A DNA stretch of 64,000 bases from Serinus canaria (lineage: Eukaryota > Chordata > Aves > Passeriformes > Fringillidae). Positions 23,537 to 34,800 of the stretch are shown piece after piece. The notes beneath the pieces were generated by a model that worked only from the letters and a program-made list of their open reading frames with translations, made no database searches and had not been told where the DNA came from. The stretch covers positions 43,438,433-43,502,432 of the forward strand of contig NC_066343.1 in the NCBI RefSeq assembly GCF_022539315.1, in the 5' to 3' direction. The position numbers were made by a program, and so were the translations under genes. Within the stretch, counting starts at the first letter, position 1. Every line of letters starts with the position of its first letter.

Positions 23537-25760
23537 CTGTACTCCACTGAAAAGAAAAATTATTTCCCACAGTCAAAGAAACTGATCAAAGCACACAAGG
23601 TGTTATGTTTATTATGTGGATATATTAAAATGCAATTTAAAACTCTATAAATAGACATATTATATGCAGATAGTAAAGAATACCACTGCAAAAGGGATAG
23701 AAAAGACTATACATGTTCAGTATCATCAAACAAGACACAAGCAACATAAATAAAAGTGTAGTCAAAGGTCACTGAAACTTAACCCTTTATATTGAGCAGA
23801 AAATATATGGCCTATTCAAGCCCCTTTTCCCCTCCTCCCTTCCAATTGTTATGTAATTCTTCATAGGAACTGGTTAGCGAAGGCAATGAAACAGCATCAC
23901 CTGTAACTGTCTGTCTAGGATAGTAGAAAGATACATCATATGAGTCTACTCAGCAAGACATGCTCTACCTGTCATACTTCTACATAAAATAATAACATCT
24001 TCTCCCTCAAGGAATAGACCCACAAGTCATAAAGCCAACTATCTTCAGTCATCAAATTACCATGGTCTTACATAAGCACAGTTACATCCCACTGAGAAAA
24101 CATAGTTAACTGTCAGCCTTAGAACATAAAACTTAATTCCTAATTAATAGTCACAAAATCTGATGATGCATTAGTTCAACACCACTGCCAAAATGGTACT
24201 TGAACTATGAAACTATAGTAGACTGTAATATTTGCAGAAAGCCTGCTTACACAATGAAAAAAACACCCCTTTAAAAAAAAAAAATACGCAATAGAGCACT
24301 GTAATAGTCACTTACAAAGAAACTATACAAACCATCAAAGGAATGACATTTTTGCCTGCAGAACACACCAGGTGAAGGATTTCCCTAACAAAAAAAGGCT
24401 CCATGGTGCACAAAGCCACTGTGTTACTGACTCCAGTGGTACGCACCCATGCCCCTGGATAGAAAGAAACTTCTGGTGGGAAACACCAGGGTGAAGGCCA
24501 GAAGGGAATGTCACTCCCATGTATATATACTGAGGACACAGTATATTCAGGAGTCTCATAATGAAAGAAGCCTTCAAACTGCCTCCTTGGAGAAACAGCA
24601 AGGCAAACATTTTACTGCTTTTTAAGAAGGCATTTCCTGTTTTTCTGAATAGGATTTGATGGATCCACTCTCCTGCTTTTGGAGGAAATGGCATGACTAC
24701 CTGCCAACACATCCTTAACCTTCATAAACAAATAAGGGCATGAATAGCATGAGCAGTGAATTTGGATTTTGATGACTACCAGTAAATAATTGGGCAACAG
24801 AAGAAGAATCGGAAGAAATTGGGAATGGAGGAACAGAGTTTCCTTTTCCCTTGACCCACTTCATCTTTGACCAACAGGATTTGAAAAGTTGTATGAAAGA
24901 ACAACAAAACTATCCATTACTTCTTCTGACAAAGACAAGTGATATCCAGTAAAGACAGACAATTATAATACAGGAAAGCTCAGTTTCTTTTTACAGATTT
25001 TATCCCTTGATTTTAGAATGGCTGATGAAAATAGGTACTTATCTGCTAAGGTGAAAGTGAATTCCAACATCATTGATAAACTGAGGAAATTGACATCAGA
25101 TTTCCTTTTATAAAATAAAACATACTGAAATTATGAGCAAAATGTGAGACCATATCAACTTTGAACTCCCAGCAAATTACTGGTAACAGACATGAGGCTG
25201 TATTTATATTTAGGAAGAAGGCATTTAACCCCTTTTTTAAGGCAGAGGGCATACGCACTATCTGAGAACATAAGCAAGGGTTTTTAACATTACACTCATT
25301 TATGCTCAAAGATGGGCATCCAGTTTCAGTCATCATGGTGCAACCTTCTAGAAAACAATACATGTGTCATAACTGCAACTCCTTTCTATTTTCAAAGGGA
25401 ACAATGGGGAAATTACTTTTTATACACCTTGTGAGCAACTATTTTCCTACACTTCAATTGGTAAAAATTTGGAAACAGCTAGAATCATTTCAGTCTTCTG
25501 TGGTAACAGGAAAGTTTTGTAAATACATATCTTTGGACTTGAATCTTATTAGACATTTCCTTTTCATTTAAATGATATCCAGAACAACACAGACTGGAAA
25601 AGGTAAATAAAATTTGCCTTCTAGAAAAGACTTCACTAGTAGTTTAAACTTTTTTCTCAGTCCCCGAAAAGAATAGCTAATCATTATACTAATTACCAAA
25701 TCAAAATTGTGCATCCACCCACAAATTTTTAAAAAGCGTATGTTTACCTGAAAAGAAAAC

Positions 25761-25778
25761 AAAAAAAAAAAAAAAAAA
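25761..25778. repeat. A18 homopolymer
   Basis: Uninterrupted run of 18 A. Confidence 0.95.
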
Positions 25779-26811
25779 GGAAGAATATACTAATTGTAAA
25801 AACACTAAACATGTCAAGAACTGGCAGTTCTGGAGATATGACTGTTTTTTGGAAAATTCCAGATATTGCTCAGCAGGCCCTTACCTCCTTCTCACCATTG
25901 GTTATCTTTCCCCTTCTCTTTCTTCAAAGACTTACTGAATTGGAAAAAAAGAAAGAAGTGCTCCTTAAAGTCAGTATTTAAACCTTCAATTCTGTGGCTA
26001 TGAACACAAGACATAAGAAGTAGTACAAAAGAAAAAGGTAACTGTCAGTTTTCAGCAGCTTGATACTCCCACCTAATTCTAAAGACAGAATTTTAAAGTT
26101 AGGAAAAAATTTATATTTTTTCATTCAAGTAGCCAACATTATCACAAAAAATAGAAAAGTCATGAAGAGAAAAATGCAATAAAGAATGGTAAGGCTTTAT
26201 TGCTAAGAATGTGTAGAGTACCTCTCCAAGCCTCCTACTTACTTCCTTTGCACAGTACTGTGCATAAAGAATTCACCAAAGGGCAATATCCAGATGGACT
26301 GTAATTATGCACTCTTCAATATTTCTCACAGACTATTCAGGAACAGCTCATAATACACAGAACCAGAGGAGTCATGGAGAGGCAGTGGCAATATATTACC
26401 TATCTGACTGACAAAGACTCATCTTCACAGGACCATCAACTACTCTAAAGATTATAAAGTTAGAAAAGACCATAGTCATGATCTATTCTTACAATTTAAC
26501 CATTTTGATTAACTTTCAAATTCAGATACTTTGTGAGACTAGAATTAAAAGAGACATCTCAATAAGCATGAAATTTCTGTCCCAGTATATTTCATAAATA
26601 GGTAGAATACACATATTAGTTGCAAATGTATTGATGTGTATTTATTAATATAAATTGTCAGATTTAATAGATATGTAGACAAATAATGAGCAAACATACT
26701 TTCAAATCACATGTATGGCCATATGATTGCAAAATACACATTCATAAAAAGAAATCAATCTTTGGAGAAAAAACAACCTTATATAAATTATATTCTGACA
26801 GACTACTCTAC

Positions 26812-27811
26812 TGGGTTTGAGTGGCCAGGTTTTGGTAGTAGGAGGGCCTACATAAGTGGCTTCTGTGAGAAGCTGCCAAAACTTCTTCCATGTTTAGCAG
26901 ACCCATTGCCAGACAGCTCAAAGATGGACCCACCGCTGACCAACGCTGGGCCAATCAGAGTTGACAGTAACAGGGTAACATAATTAAGAAGGAAATAGTG
27001 ATTGCAGATGTTAATTGTGGCCAGAGAAGAGCAGAGAGAGAATATGTGAGAGGAACAACTCTGCAGACACCAAGGTCAGTGCAGAAGGAGGGACAGGAGG
27101 CCCTGCAGCTCATGGTGCAGACCATGCTGAAGCAGCTGCAGCCCAAGGAGGATCACAGGGATGCAGAGACCAACCTAAAGCCTGTGGAGGAGACCCACAC
27201 CTGAGCAGGGCGTGCCTGAGAGGAGGCTGGGACCCCATGGGAGGCCTGTGCTGGAGCAGGCTCCTGGCAGGGACCTGCAGACCTGGGGAGAGAGGAGCCC
27301 ACACCAGAGCAGATTTCCTGGGAGGACTTGTGACCCATGGGGGACCCAGGCTGGAGCAGCCTGTCCTTGAAGGACTGCACCCCGTGGAAGAGTGACCCAC
27401 GTTGCAGCAGTTTGTGGAGGACTTACCCATGGGATGGACTCACATTGGAGAAGTTCATGGAGAGCTGTCTGCTGTGGGAGGGACCCCACACTGGAGCAGG
27501 GGAAGGAGTCCCCTTCCTGAGCAGTGGGAGAAACAGCATGTGATGAACTGACCATAAACCCCTTTCCCTGTCTCCACGTGCTGCTGGGGGGAAAGAGGTA
27601 GAGCTGGGAAGGAGGGAGGGATGAGAAGAAGGTGGTTTTAATATTTGTTTTTACTTCTCCTTTGACTTTTTTAGTAATAAATTTGATTAATATCCTGAAG
27701 CTGAGTCTGTTTTGCCCATGACAGTATCTGAGCCCATGAACCTTTCATTATATTTTCTCTCAGCTGTCCAGCTGTGGAGGAAAGTGATAGAGAGGCTTTC
27801 ACCCAGCCAGG
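26812..27811 (+). mobile_element. Endogenous-retrovirus-type solo LTR, copy 2
   Basis: This 1.0-kb element starts TGGGTTTGAGTGGCCAGG and ends CACCCAGCCAGG. It is flanked by the 6-bp direct repeat CTCTAC (26806-26811 and 27812-27817), which fits a target-site duplication. Compared with copy 1 the last 20 or so bases are missing, so the duplication may be coincidental. An intact AATAAA is at 27676-27681, and a TAATTAAGAAGG block about 175 bp in may be the TATA-like element, giving plus-strand orientation, antisense to CNTLN. The middle consists of degenerate CCCACRCTGGAGCAG-type units. No internal retroviral genes adjoin it. It lies 96 bp from the donor of the 50-bp CNTLN exon. Confidence 0.78.
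27676..27681 (+). promoter_or_regulatory. Polyadenylation signal AATAAA in LTR copy 2
   Basis: AATAAA follows a T-rich segment about 135 bp before the LTR end, the expected place for the R-region signal. The homologous site in copy 1 has lost it by a T-to-A change (15496-15501). In CNTLN transcripts this signal is on the antisense strand and would not act. Confidence 0.6.
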
Positions 27812-27907
27812 CTCTACTCACTCAAACTGCATACACAGATATAAAACACTATACCCTTCCTTTTTTACTTCAAGCTTTACTTTTTACATCCTATATTGTG
27901 AACTTAC

Positions 27908-27957
27908 TTGGAGAATGGTGTATTTTCATCTGATCCAATTCTTCCTCAAGACTTAGT
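27908..27957 (-). CDS. CNTLN: CNTLN 50-bp coding exon (LSLEEELDQMKIHHSP)
   Basis: This is a very small exon: acceptor TTGTTTTGTAG before 27957, consensus donor GTAAGT after 27908. After one base completing a split codon it encodes LSLEEELDQMKIHHSP and then one base of the next codon. Human centlein has NLEEELDELKVHIS at this point. The final A joins with TA of the exon at 23536 to give isoleucine, producing HHSPINADIK. A second AG lies 14 nt upstream (exon start 27971). It would add an open FLFCR stretch but change the entry phase, and with the preceding exon unknown I cannot exclude it. An LTR ends only 96 bp beyond the donor (26812-27811). The call rests on LEEELD plus phase agreement with the next exon. 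Confidence 0.75.
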
Positions 27958-29949
27958 CTACAAAACAAGAACTAAAAAAAATAGATATAATCACACAGAT
28001 GCCACTAAAATAATTTCAAAAATTAATCCAAAGCCACACCGATATACTATTTGTAATGAAGTTTTCAACACCCAGGAATTAGTTCTAATATGACAAGACT
28101 TAGCATTACTTCAAACATAAGGAGTCCTTTGTACAACAGCTTTTTAAAATATGTAAATCATCTGAATTTCCAAAATTCACATACAATGCTCATTGTAAAC
28201 TAAGAAGTTTCAGCCCATCTTTTTTGGGCAAGAAAATATTTGAGATTAAAAGAAGACCAGTAGGAAATAAAATCCTTTTAAGAGGTAGATAAATACTCTG
28301 TCTCAGGGGAAACTGCCAGCCAAACTTGTGAAGATATGTTTTACGATCTAGCAACTATTGAAGAACTTCTTAACAAAATAATTCCTCCAATTTTCCAGCC
28401 CTGATGGACTACCATATTACTACCATAGTTTATTCTGTAATATCAACCAGCTGAGCTCTGCACAATAAATTGAATTACTCTTTTTACAATTTAATAAAAT
28501 TACATACAAATAAAGTTGCCAGGATACCAATACTTAAGTTTCAAAGTCAAAGTGGGAAATGTGAGAAAGAAAGATATTATTTAAATTGCTTATTTATACT
28601 TGTGTTTTCTGACACATTCATTATCTATATAGTTGTACACTATTTCAGCAATAAAACCCCCACCTGTTTCAGCTAAAGATCATACAATACACAAAACAGA
28701 GCACAGCCATTTAATAGGCAGCTTCTGCTTAAAATATAAATGCATGTCATGGACAAATACACATTACTCTAGCTCTGTTGTGAAAGTTTGACTGCTAGTG
28801 CATTCATTTATTTCAGCTGTACTCCAAACAGCAGCACCTGCTTCAAAGGAAGTTTATGCTTTTCCCTACTCCGCCCTCAAAAATAAGGCACAAAAAAAAT
28901 CTGGCCAAAATAATTGCCAACTTAAGGAAAGGACTTAAAAAAAGAAGTGTTTTGGTATACATAGTACATTAAAGCACATTGTAAGTCAAGTGCACCTCTG
29001 ACTCATCTGTAAAAGATAAATTACAGAGAAAATTATAAACTTGAAAAGTTAAAGTAACTTGGTTCTCATGACACATAAGAAATCCAACTATTTTTGGGAA
29101 CACTCATCTGCCTTCACAAGTTGATTTTCTTTGCTGTTCTTTCATCCTACAAAACTCAGTCATCATCAGTTTCTATTACACAGACTACAGCGGCTTTTGT
29201 CTCCACTCTGTCTTAATTCTTCACAGCATGTTAGCTTTTTGCACTGAATGGCAAAATATTTCGTTGAAAAAAACATTGCTTATGTAATTAAAGACTGAAA
29301 TCAACGTGACATGGTTCCTACCTTAATCTCTATCTTCTGAACCAGTTAGTTTTCAACTTTAATATCATTATTTGAATGAACACCTTTATAAACATATATA
29401 CTGCCTCTCTAGGCATTAATTGACAAGCATGCAATAGTGATTGCACAACATTTTTAAGAGTGAACTTCTACACATATCTATTTTCTTTCAGCCAATGAAA
29501 GACCTGCAGAAGTAAACTAATTATATTGATAAAGTTAAGGGGTAGTTCATAGTCAGAATAACTGAAGTGCCTCCAAATAAATTCATTTGTCTATGACATA
29601 ATCTTGAAATGAAATTATGATATAACGAAGATGGAAAAATTGTAGTCAAGTCCAAACCAAAAATTTCTATGTGCAATACAAGATTCAACCCACCCAAGTC
29701 AATGACTGGCTTGTGTAAAGGCTATAAATGCCTACATGGGTTAGCCAGTGCCAAGTCCAACCATCAGCAGTACTTTGCCTCCCACAGAGGCAAAAGCAGA
29801 TGCTACTCAAGAAAGAGTAGAAGCCCAACAGTTCGCGCAGTGTAATTCCAATTTTTCATTCTGGAAGTGGCGCACAAGCACTTCTCTTTATTTCTTCTGC
29901 TTTAACTGATACCCAGTTGCTAAAAGGACCTTTCCTTCGATCCCAGAGC

Positions 29950-29969
29950 AAAAAAAAAAAAAAAAAAAA
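29950..29969. repeat. A20 homopolymer
   Basis: Uninterrupted run of 20 A just before the possible CR1 fragment at 30060. Confidence 0.95.
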
Positions 29970-30059
29970 CCTCTTTATAACCTTTCACATGGAGCTTTGT
30001 TAAAGGCAATTGAAAAAATACAGATCAGATAACAGTTACCACACAGTTATTGTCACCCT

Positions 30060-30420
30060 TCTGGAATTCCAGCAGGTTACTGAAGCAGGATTTTCCTTTA
30101 CAGAAGCCACATTAATGCTTCCCCAATAAAACTGTGTGGATTTCTGCTTGCTGATAGTTCTCTCTATGGTGCTTTTTTTTTTGGTTGTTTGCTTGTTTTA
30201 TTTTGGTTTGTTTTTTTTTTACTTTCTCCCTTTCTTTTACTTTTTCCCTTTCCTTTTTCCTAAAGACTGACTACCATCTTCAAAGTATGGAAGCAGCCAT
30301 GCTACTGCAGCTCCCTCTGGAACCCATTCTGTAGATGGGAGTTATAATGGCAACCTGCCAGTCCATTGGCGGTTAACAGTCAGGTTAATTTCATACTTCA
30401 GTTTCTTCGCACCTCCATCA
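30060..30420 (-). mobile_element. Possible degenerate CR1 ORF2 fragment
   Basis: Antisense blocks resembling CR1 are GAAGCAGGATTTTCCTTTAC, AGAAGCCACATTAATGCTTC, TGCAGCTCCCTCTGGAACCC and CCATTGGCGGTTAACAGTCA. They occur in the order expected for a minus-strand CR1 reverse-transcriptase region, interrupted by a T-rich tract at 30172-30240. Decay is heavy and the call is tentative. Confidence 0.45.
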
Positions 30421-30576
30421 GTGAAGAACATTTACTTCAATATATTTACAAGCAACTACTGTACTTGACCTCATAATTGCTGTAGAGATATTTCAAATAG
30501 GTCTAATGCCTTTGATCTATCTGCTGCAAAGCATACACTAGTTGCTGGCATCTTCATCTCCCATTTACCATGGATA

Positions 30577-30632
30577 CATACAATCACAGCATGGTTTGGG
30601 TTGAAAGACATCTTAACCATCATCTTATACGA
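30577..30632 (-). mobile_element. Short CR1 3'-end remnant
   Basis: CAATCACAGCATGGTTTGGG followed by TTGAAAGACATCTTAACCAT matches the antisense CR1 tail (consensus AATCATAGAATGGTTTGGGTTGGAAGGGACCTT, shown here in shortened comparison only). About 55 bp remain. Confidence 0.75.
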
Positions 30633-31216
30633 AATATTGACCAAGGAAAAGACTGTTCTTTTAGGCCTTGTAAACCCCAGTGTATCATTCTACACTGTTA
30701 TCATTAAGCAAACCTATGAACTTCCTTACTGTCATCTCTTTCACTTTATTTAAGCAAAATTTTACTGTAACAGTTTAAGCTTTGAAAACCACTCTTCAAG
30801 AGCCTTTTTAGGCTTCTCAACTTCCCACCTGCATTTGTCCTGTCTCTGTTTACTGCTCCTACCTGTTTCTCAGCAGTGCAAGCTTAAGATTTAAATACTG
30901 ACCTTTTCCATGTAAGAGGCATAAAAACTTTTGCAGTCTCTAGAGAGAGCTCCTTGAGACTCTTTGGGGGCTGGGGATGGTTTGAAACTATTTTATTTTA
31001 TCTTGTTCAAATTGTAGCACATCTTTCAGGTGGGTTTCAGCTACAGTATCTTTCTTAACAGTCTCCAACAAATGTTTTTTACTTCTTGCTCTAGAATTCA
31101 GGGTTTGAAGATTTTTTGACTGGTTGCTTCATTTTCATTTTATTGGTTTCCTTTCTGGAAAGTGAGTATTCCTAGGCCAATTGATTTGTCCACTCTCTTC
31201 TGATATTATTTAAATT

Positions 31217-31242
31217 AAAACAAACAAACAAACAAACAAAAA
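31217..31242. repeat. CAAA microsatellite
   Basis: Five to six CAAA units between an A-rich flank and ACATTACAT; it directly precedes the CR1 fragment at 31270. Confidence 0.85.
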
Positions 31243-31269
31243 CATTACATAAACCAAATAAAGGCCTTC

Positions 31270-31870
31270 CTTCTTTCCCTAGCAAAGTCACAGAGCAAAT
31301 CATCCTGGAAATAATGTCAGTCACCTAATAGACAAGGTGACTGAAAACAACTAGCACACATTTACCATGGAAAAATCTTGCTTTATCAACCTCACTTCAT
31401 CTGTAAGAAATGACTACCTAGAAGAATAAAGGCAGAGCAGGCATATACCTTGTATTTGCTAAGTTATTTGAGATGGTCTCTCATCTCCTTATTGCCAAAG
31501 ATTTGAGATCTGAATTGAAAATTAGATAAGGTGTCTGTAAAATTGGTTGAATTGTTAGGTTGAAGAAGTGATAACCTGTCATATGGAGTACAATTGATAG
31601 CTAGCAATTATAAGCTTTCCTCAGGGATCCATTATAGAGCCAATACTGTTTAGTATCTTTATTAACAACCTCAAAGATATGCTAGAGTACCACATAGCAT
31701 GTTCATAAATTATATAACACTGAAGGAAGCAACTGAGAGATCAGTAGAGGGCTGGACCACTGCTCACTGAGATTTCATAGGAAGAAAAAAAACGGCTGAT
31801 AGGAGCTTCATAAAGTACACTTAAGGCAAAGTCCCTTAAAAAAAACTTGGAAAGAGGACACGCTAAAAGA
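31270..31870 (+). mobile_element. Degenerate CR1 LINE fragment (reverse-transcriptase region)
   Basis: The stretch follows the CR1 ORF2 3' half in order with many substitutions: CTTTATCAACCTCACTTC, GAGATGGTCTCTCATCTCCT, CCTCAGGGATCCATTATAGA, TTTAGTATCTTTATTAACAA and GAGGGCTGGACCACTGCTC. All frames are broken. It may run on past 31870, where I can no longer follow it. Confidence 0.7.
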
Positions 31871-34800
31871 CAAAAGCAGCTTCACAGAAAAAAAAAATCT
31901 GTCCTTCGAACCACTATGACGAACATTAGCAGTGACATGACTTTGTGGTGAAGGCTAACTACATGCTAGCTGTATAGGCAGGAGTCAGTAATCAACCTAC
32001 AGAATTGATTCTACTCAGCATTTCTGAGATGGCATGTGTAGCTGTGTCTTGCTTTAGGCTCCTCCAAGAAAGACACTTATGTAAATAGATTAAGTGTAGC
32101 AAAGGGGCATCACAATGGCCAGAGGTTAACCATATGTTTTATGATGACAGGATGAAAGAAAACTTCTGACTATCAGTACCTGCTTCCTTCTATCCTTAAA
32201 AGAATTCCTTTATTGCAGGACCATTCTTGGTGCAAGAGGATATTATCACATCAGTTAGAAAGCAGGTCTCATATCTCACTCATGGACTTATTTAAGAGAC
32301 TCAATTCTTCTGGAAAGTTCTTCTTTCTCTAGAGTTGTGCTCTTTTTAGCTGACAGAATAAAATGTCCAATATACAGAAAATCATACATGTCACACTACA
32401 CCAAACTGAATAAGCTGCATGCCACTGGGGGGACTGCTACCCACATTCTGAGTTTAATTTTCTGGATCTTGGGAAGGTAAAAGAGATTTAGCCTGCCTTT
32501 TTCAAGCAATTACTGTCATCCTATTCTATCCTATAACCTCCCATCCTAATTAGTTAGTTAGTTGGTTTCTTTTATTATTTCTAACATCTGAAGCCTGCTA
32601 ATATTCTGCTCACTAACTTTTAAAATTTTGAATGCAAATATTAGGCTGCGCAAGGCAAACATGTTTGCACTAAGCAAATTTCTAACTGTTTAAGTGATCT
32701 GGAAACAGATACTATACTGATTGTTGCTCACACTTTTTTTAATCTGAAGAACAACACAATAAAACCTTTAAACTACTCTAGCCAGAACTTGTAAAAAGAA
32801 AAAAAAAATTATACGCATTATAACATGACATACATATCTAGTCCAGTTCTCTAACCATAAAAGCACCATAGCCTGTACTTTTTGTGCAGAGTGGTCTTCT
32901 TGAAGAACACAGCTCTTTGCAGAGGCTCTATAATTGGTACATTCCTCAAGAGCAAGTGAGCAAGATCACTTGAAAGAAGCATTACAGAAGGCTCAAGTAA
33001 GAACTTTCAAAGGAAGAAGGAATGTCAAGGAATTCACGGCAACTGAAGAAGCCACAGAAAACTGCTGAAGTATAATTCAACACTGAAAGAAGTTACTCGT
33101 CCTGAAAGAACACAGTGGCAAAAAGCAGAAGTGGGGGGAAATATGTGCTTTTCAGTTTTTAATTTACAGAATTATCTCCCTCAGTGTCTCAAACAGACAT
33201 GCCAACTTAATAGCTATGAATTAAACCACTTTTCTGAAATTCTCCTTCCCTCTCCAAAAAATAATTTAAGTGACTCTGGAGATAAATATCTCAGTGTGTT
33301 TTTTTACCCAAAAGTGGGATTCTATTAGACAAGCTATGCCTGCCCCAACAGACTTTTAAACTATTCACATACAACTCTTTTACAAAGCAGATTAGGTATC
33401 TAAAAGCACCTGTGATCCAGCTGCACAGATTTCAGTGACATGAGATGCTTCCCTCATTTACTGAGGGTGAAAGAAGAATTGCCTCTGCAATCCTGCAACT
33501 AAAAGGATCAAAACCAAGTTCTGCGTGTGGTGATGAAGGCTCTAACCTACTGGAACTGTAGAGTCAGAAGAGTGACTCAGAGTCAGAGCAGTGTCAAATT
33601 TCAGATATTATGAAGAAGAGTTTCTAAAACTATTTTAGCAGATTAAGCTATTATTTGCTGTTATTAACTTAAGCATATGCTCAGTGGATTAGCTGCACCG
33701 GTTTTTGCATCATTCACTTTCCATGAACACATCAAACAAAGAAAAGAAGAAATGAGTCAGGTTTAGGTCCTAACTGAAATGTGAATTTCTCTGACCATTG
33801 TGTTTGATTTAGCAAGTGCTGAGCAAAGGGCACCATGTTTATGTCATCTGAAAGCATCCAAGACACAACCCGAGACTGAGAGATAAAATCTTTTGAGCTA
33901 TTTCAACAGTGGGAAATCATTTTCTGTCTGAAATGTTCCTAAGCTGATTGCAGACTGCAGGCATGGAAATAGAAACTAAAGGTGTGAATATTAATACTTG
34001 TCTTCTCTATCTTTTGAAACACTGAGAGCTCACAATGTTTCAAGACTAGCCAAGAAATGCCTTATGTTAATATCCATTTAGCTGTGTTTATACAAATTTT
34101 CTTCTCCTAGGATTTTCTATGGATTTCACATTTTACAATTACTATAACTACAAGCTTGATTTAAAAAAGAAAAAAGTATACTTTAAAATTTTTATACTGG
34201 ATAACAAATATTTTTTTCTTTAATAATCCAGTAGTCACTAAATTAAGTGAAAGAAATTGTAAGTTTTTAATAAAGATTAGGTTCAGTACAATTCCTACTT
34301 CCAATTATAATACTAAGTGGCATGAATATTTGAGCACAGCTTTCTTTCCCAGGAGGGAAATTCAGCAATGAGTGCATTAAGGAACTGCAGGAGAAGCATA
34401 AACCTACAAAAATTTGCAGGCAACTGTCTGCTTTGGCAAGCAGTAACATCAAACATGGAAGATGCTTTCAGTTTAAGCTTTCAAAAGTCCCCTAATTACA
34501 ATGTATCAGCTGACAAGCATAGTGCATTTTAGTTCTCTTCTTCACACTATATATCTTTCTGCTTGAGCAAGGAAATACATACAGCACATGAAATTTATAA
34601 ATCTGCATTTTTTTGAGGAGAACCAATTATCCATCTTTTTAAAATTGTAATTTTAAAATTCTATGACTGTATCATTGTATTTGTGTCATTTCTGTCAGCA
34701 CCTCATAAACACAATCTCAAAATTATGTCTACTAAGCAGTTTTAAAACCCCTCAAACTCCAAAGCATTTTGCAATAAATGGCAAAGAACTAGAAACTAAA

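Larger units (their letters stand above)
23537..27907 (-). other. CNTLN: CNTLN intron containing LTR copy 2
   Basis: This 4.4-kb intron contains the 1-kb LTR at 26812-27811 on the opposite strand, an A18 run at 25761-25778, and otherwise AT-rich sequence. The minus-strand frames at 24335-24797 and 25070-25363 have neither coiled-coil character nor similarity to centlein and are not supported. Confidence 0.7.

Noticed and set aside
29300..29365. Possible missing CNTLN exon (VEN, stop, LVQKIEIK, then GTAGG donor)
   Set aside because: There is slight resemblance to the human KREN...MIQKMN segment, but an in-frame stop, the wrong exit phase and no acceptor rule it out.
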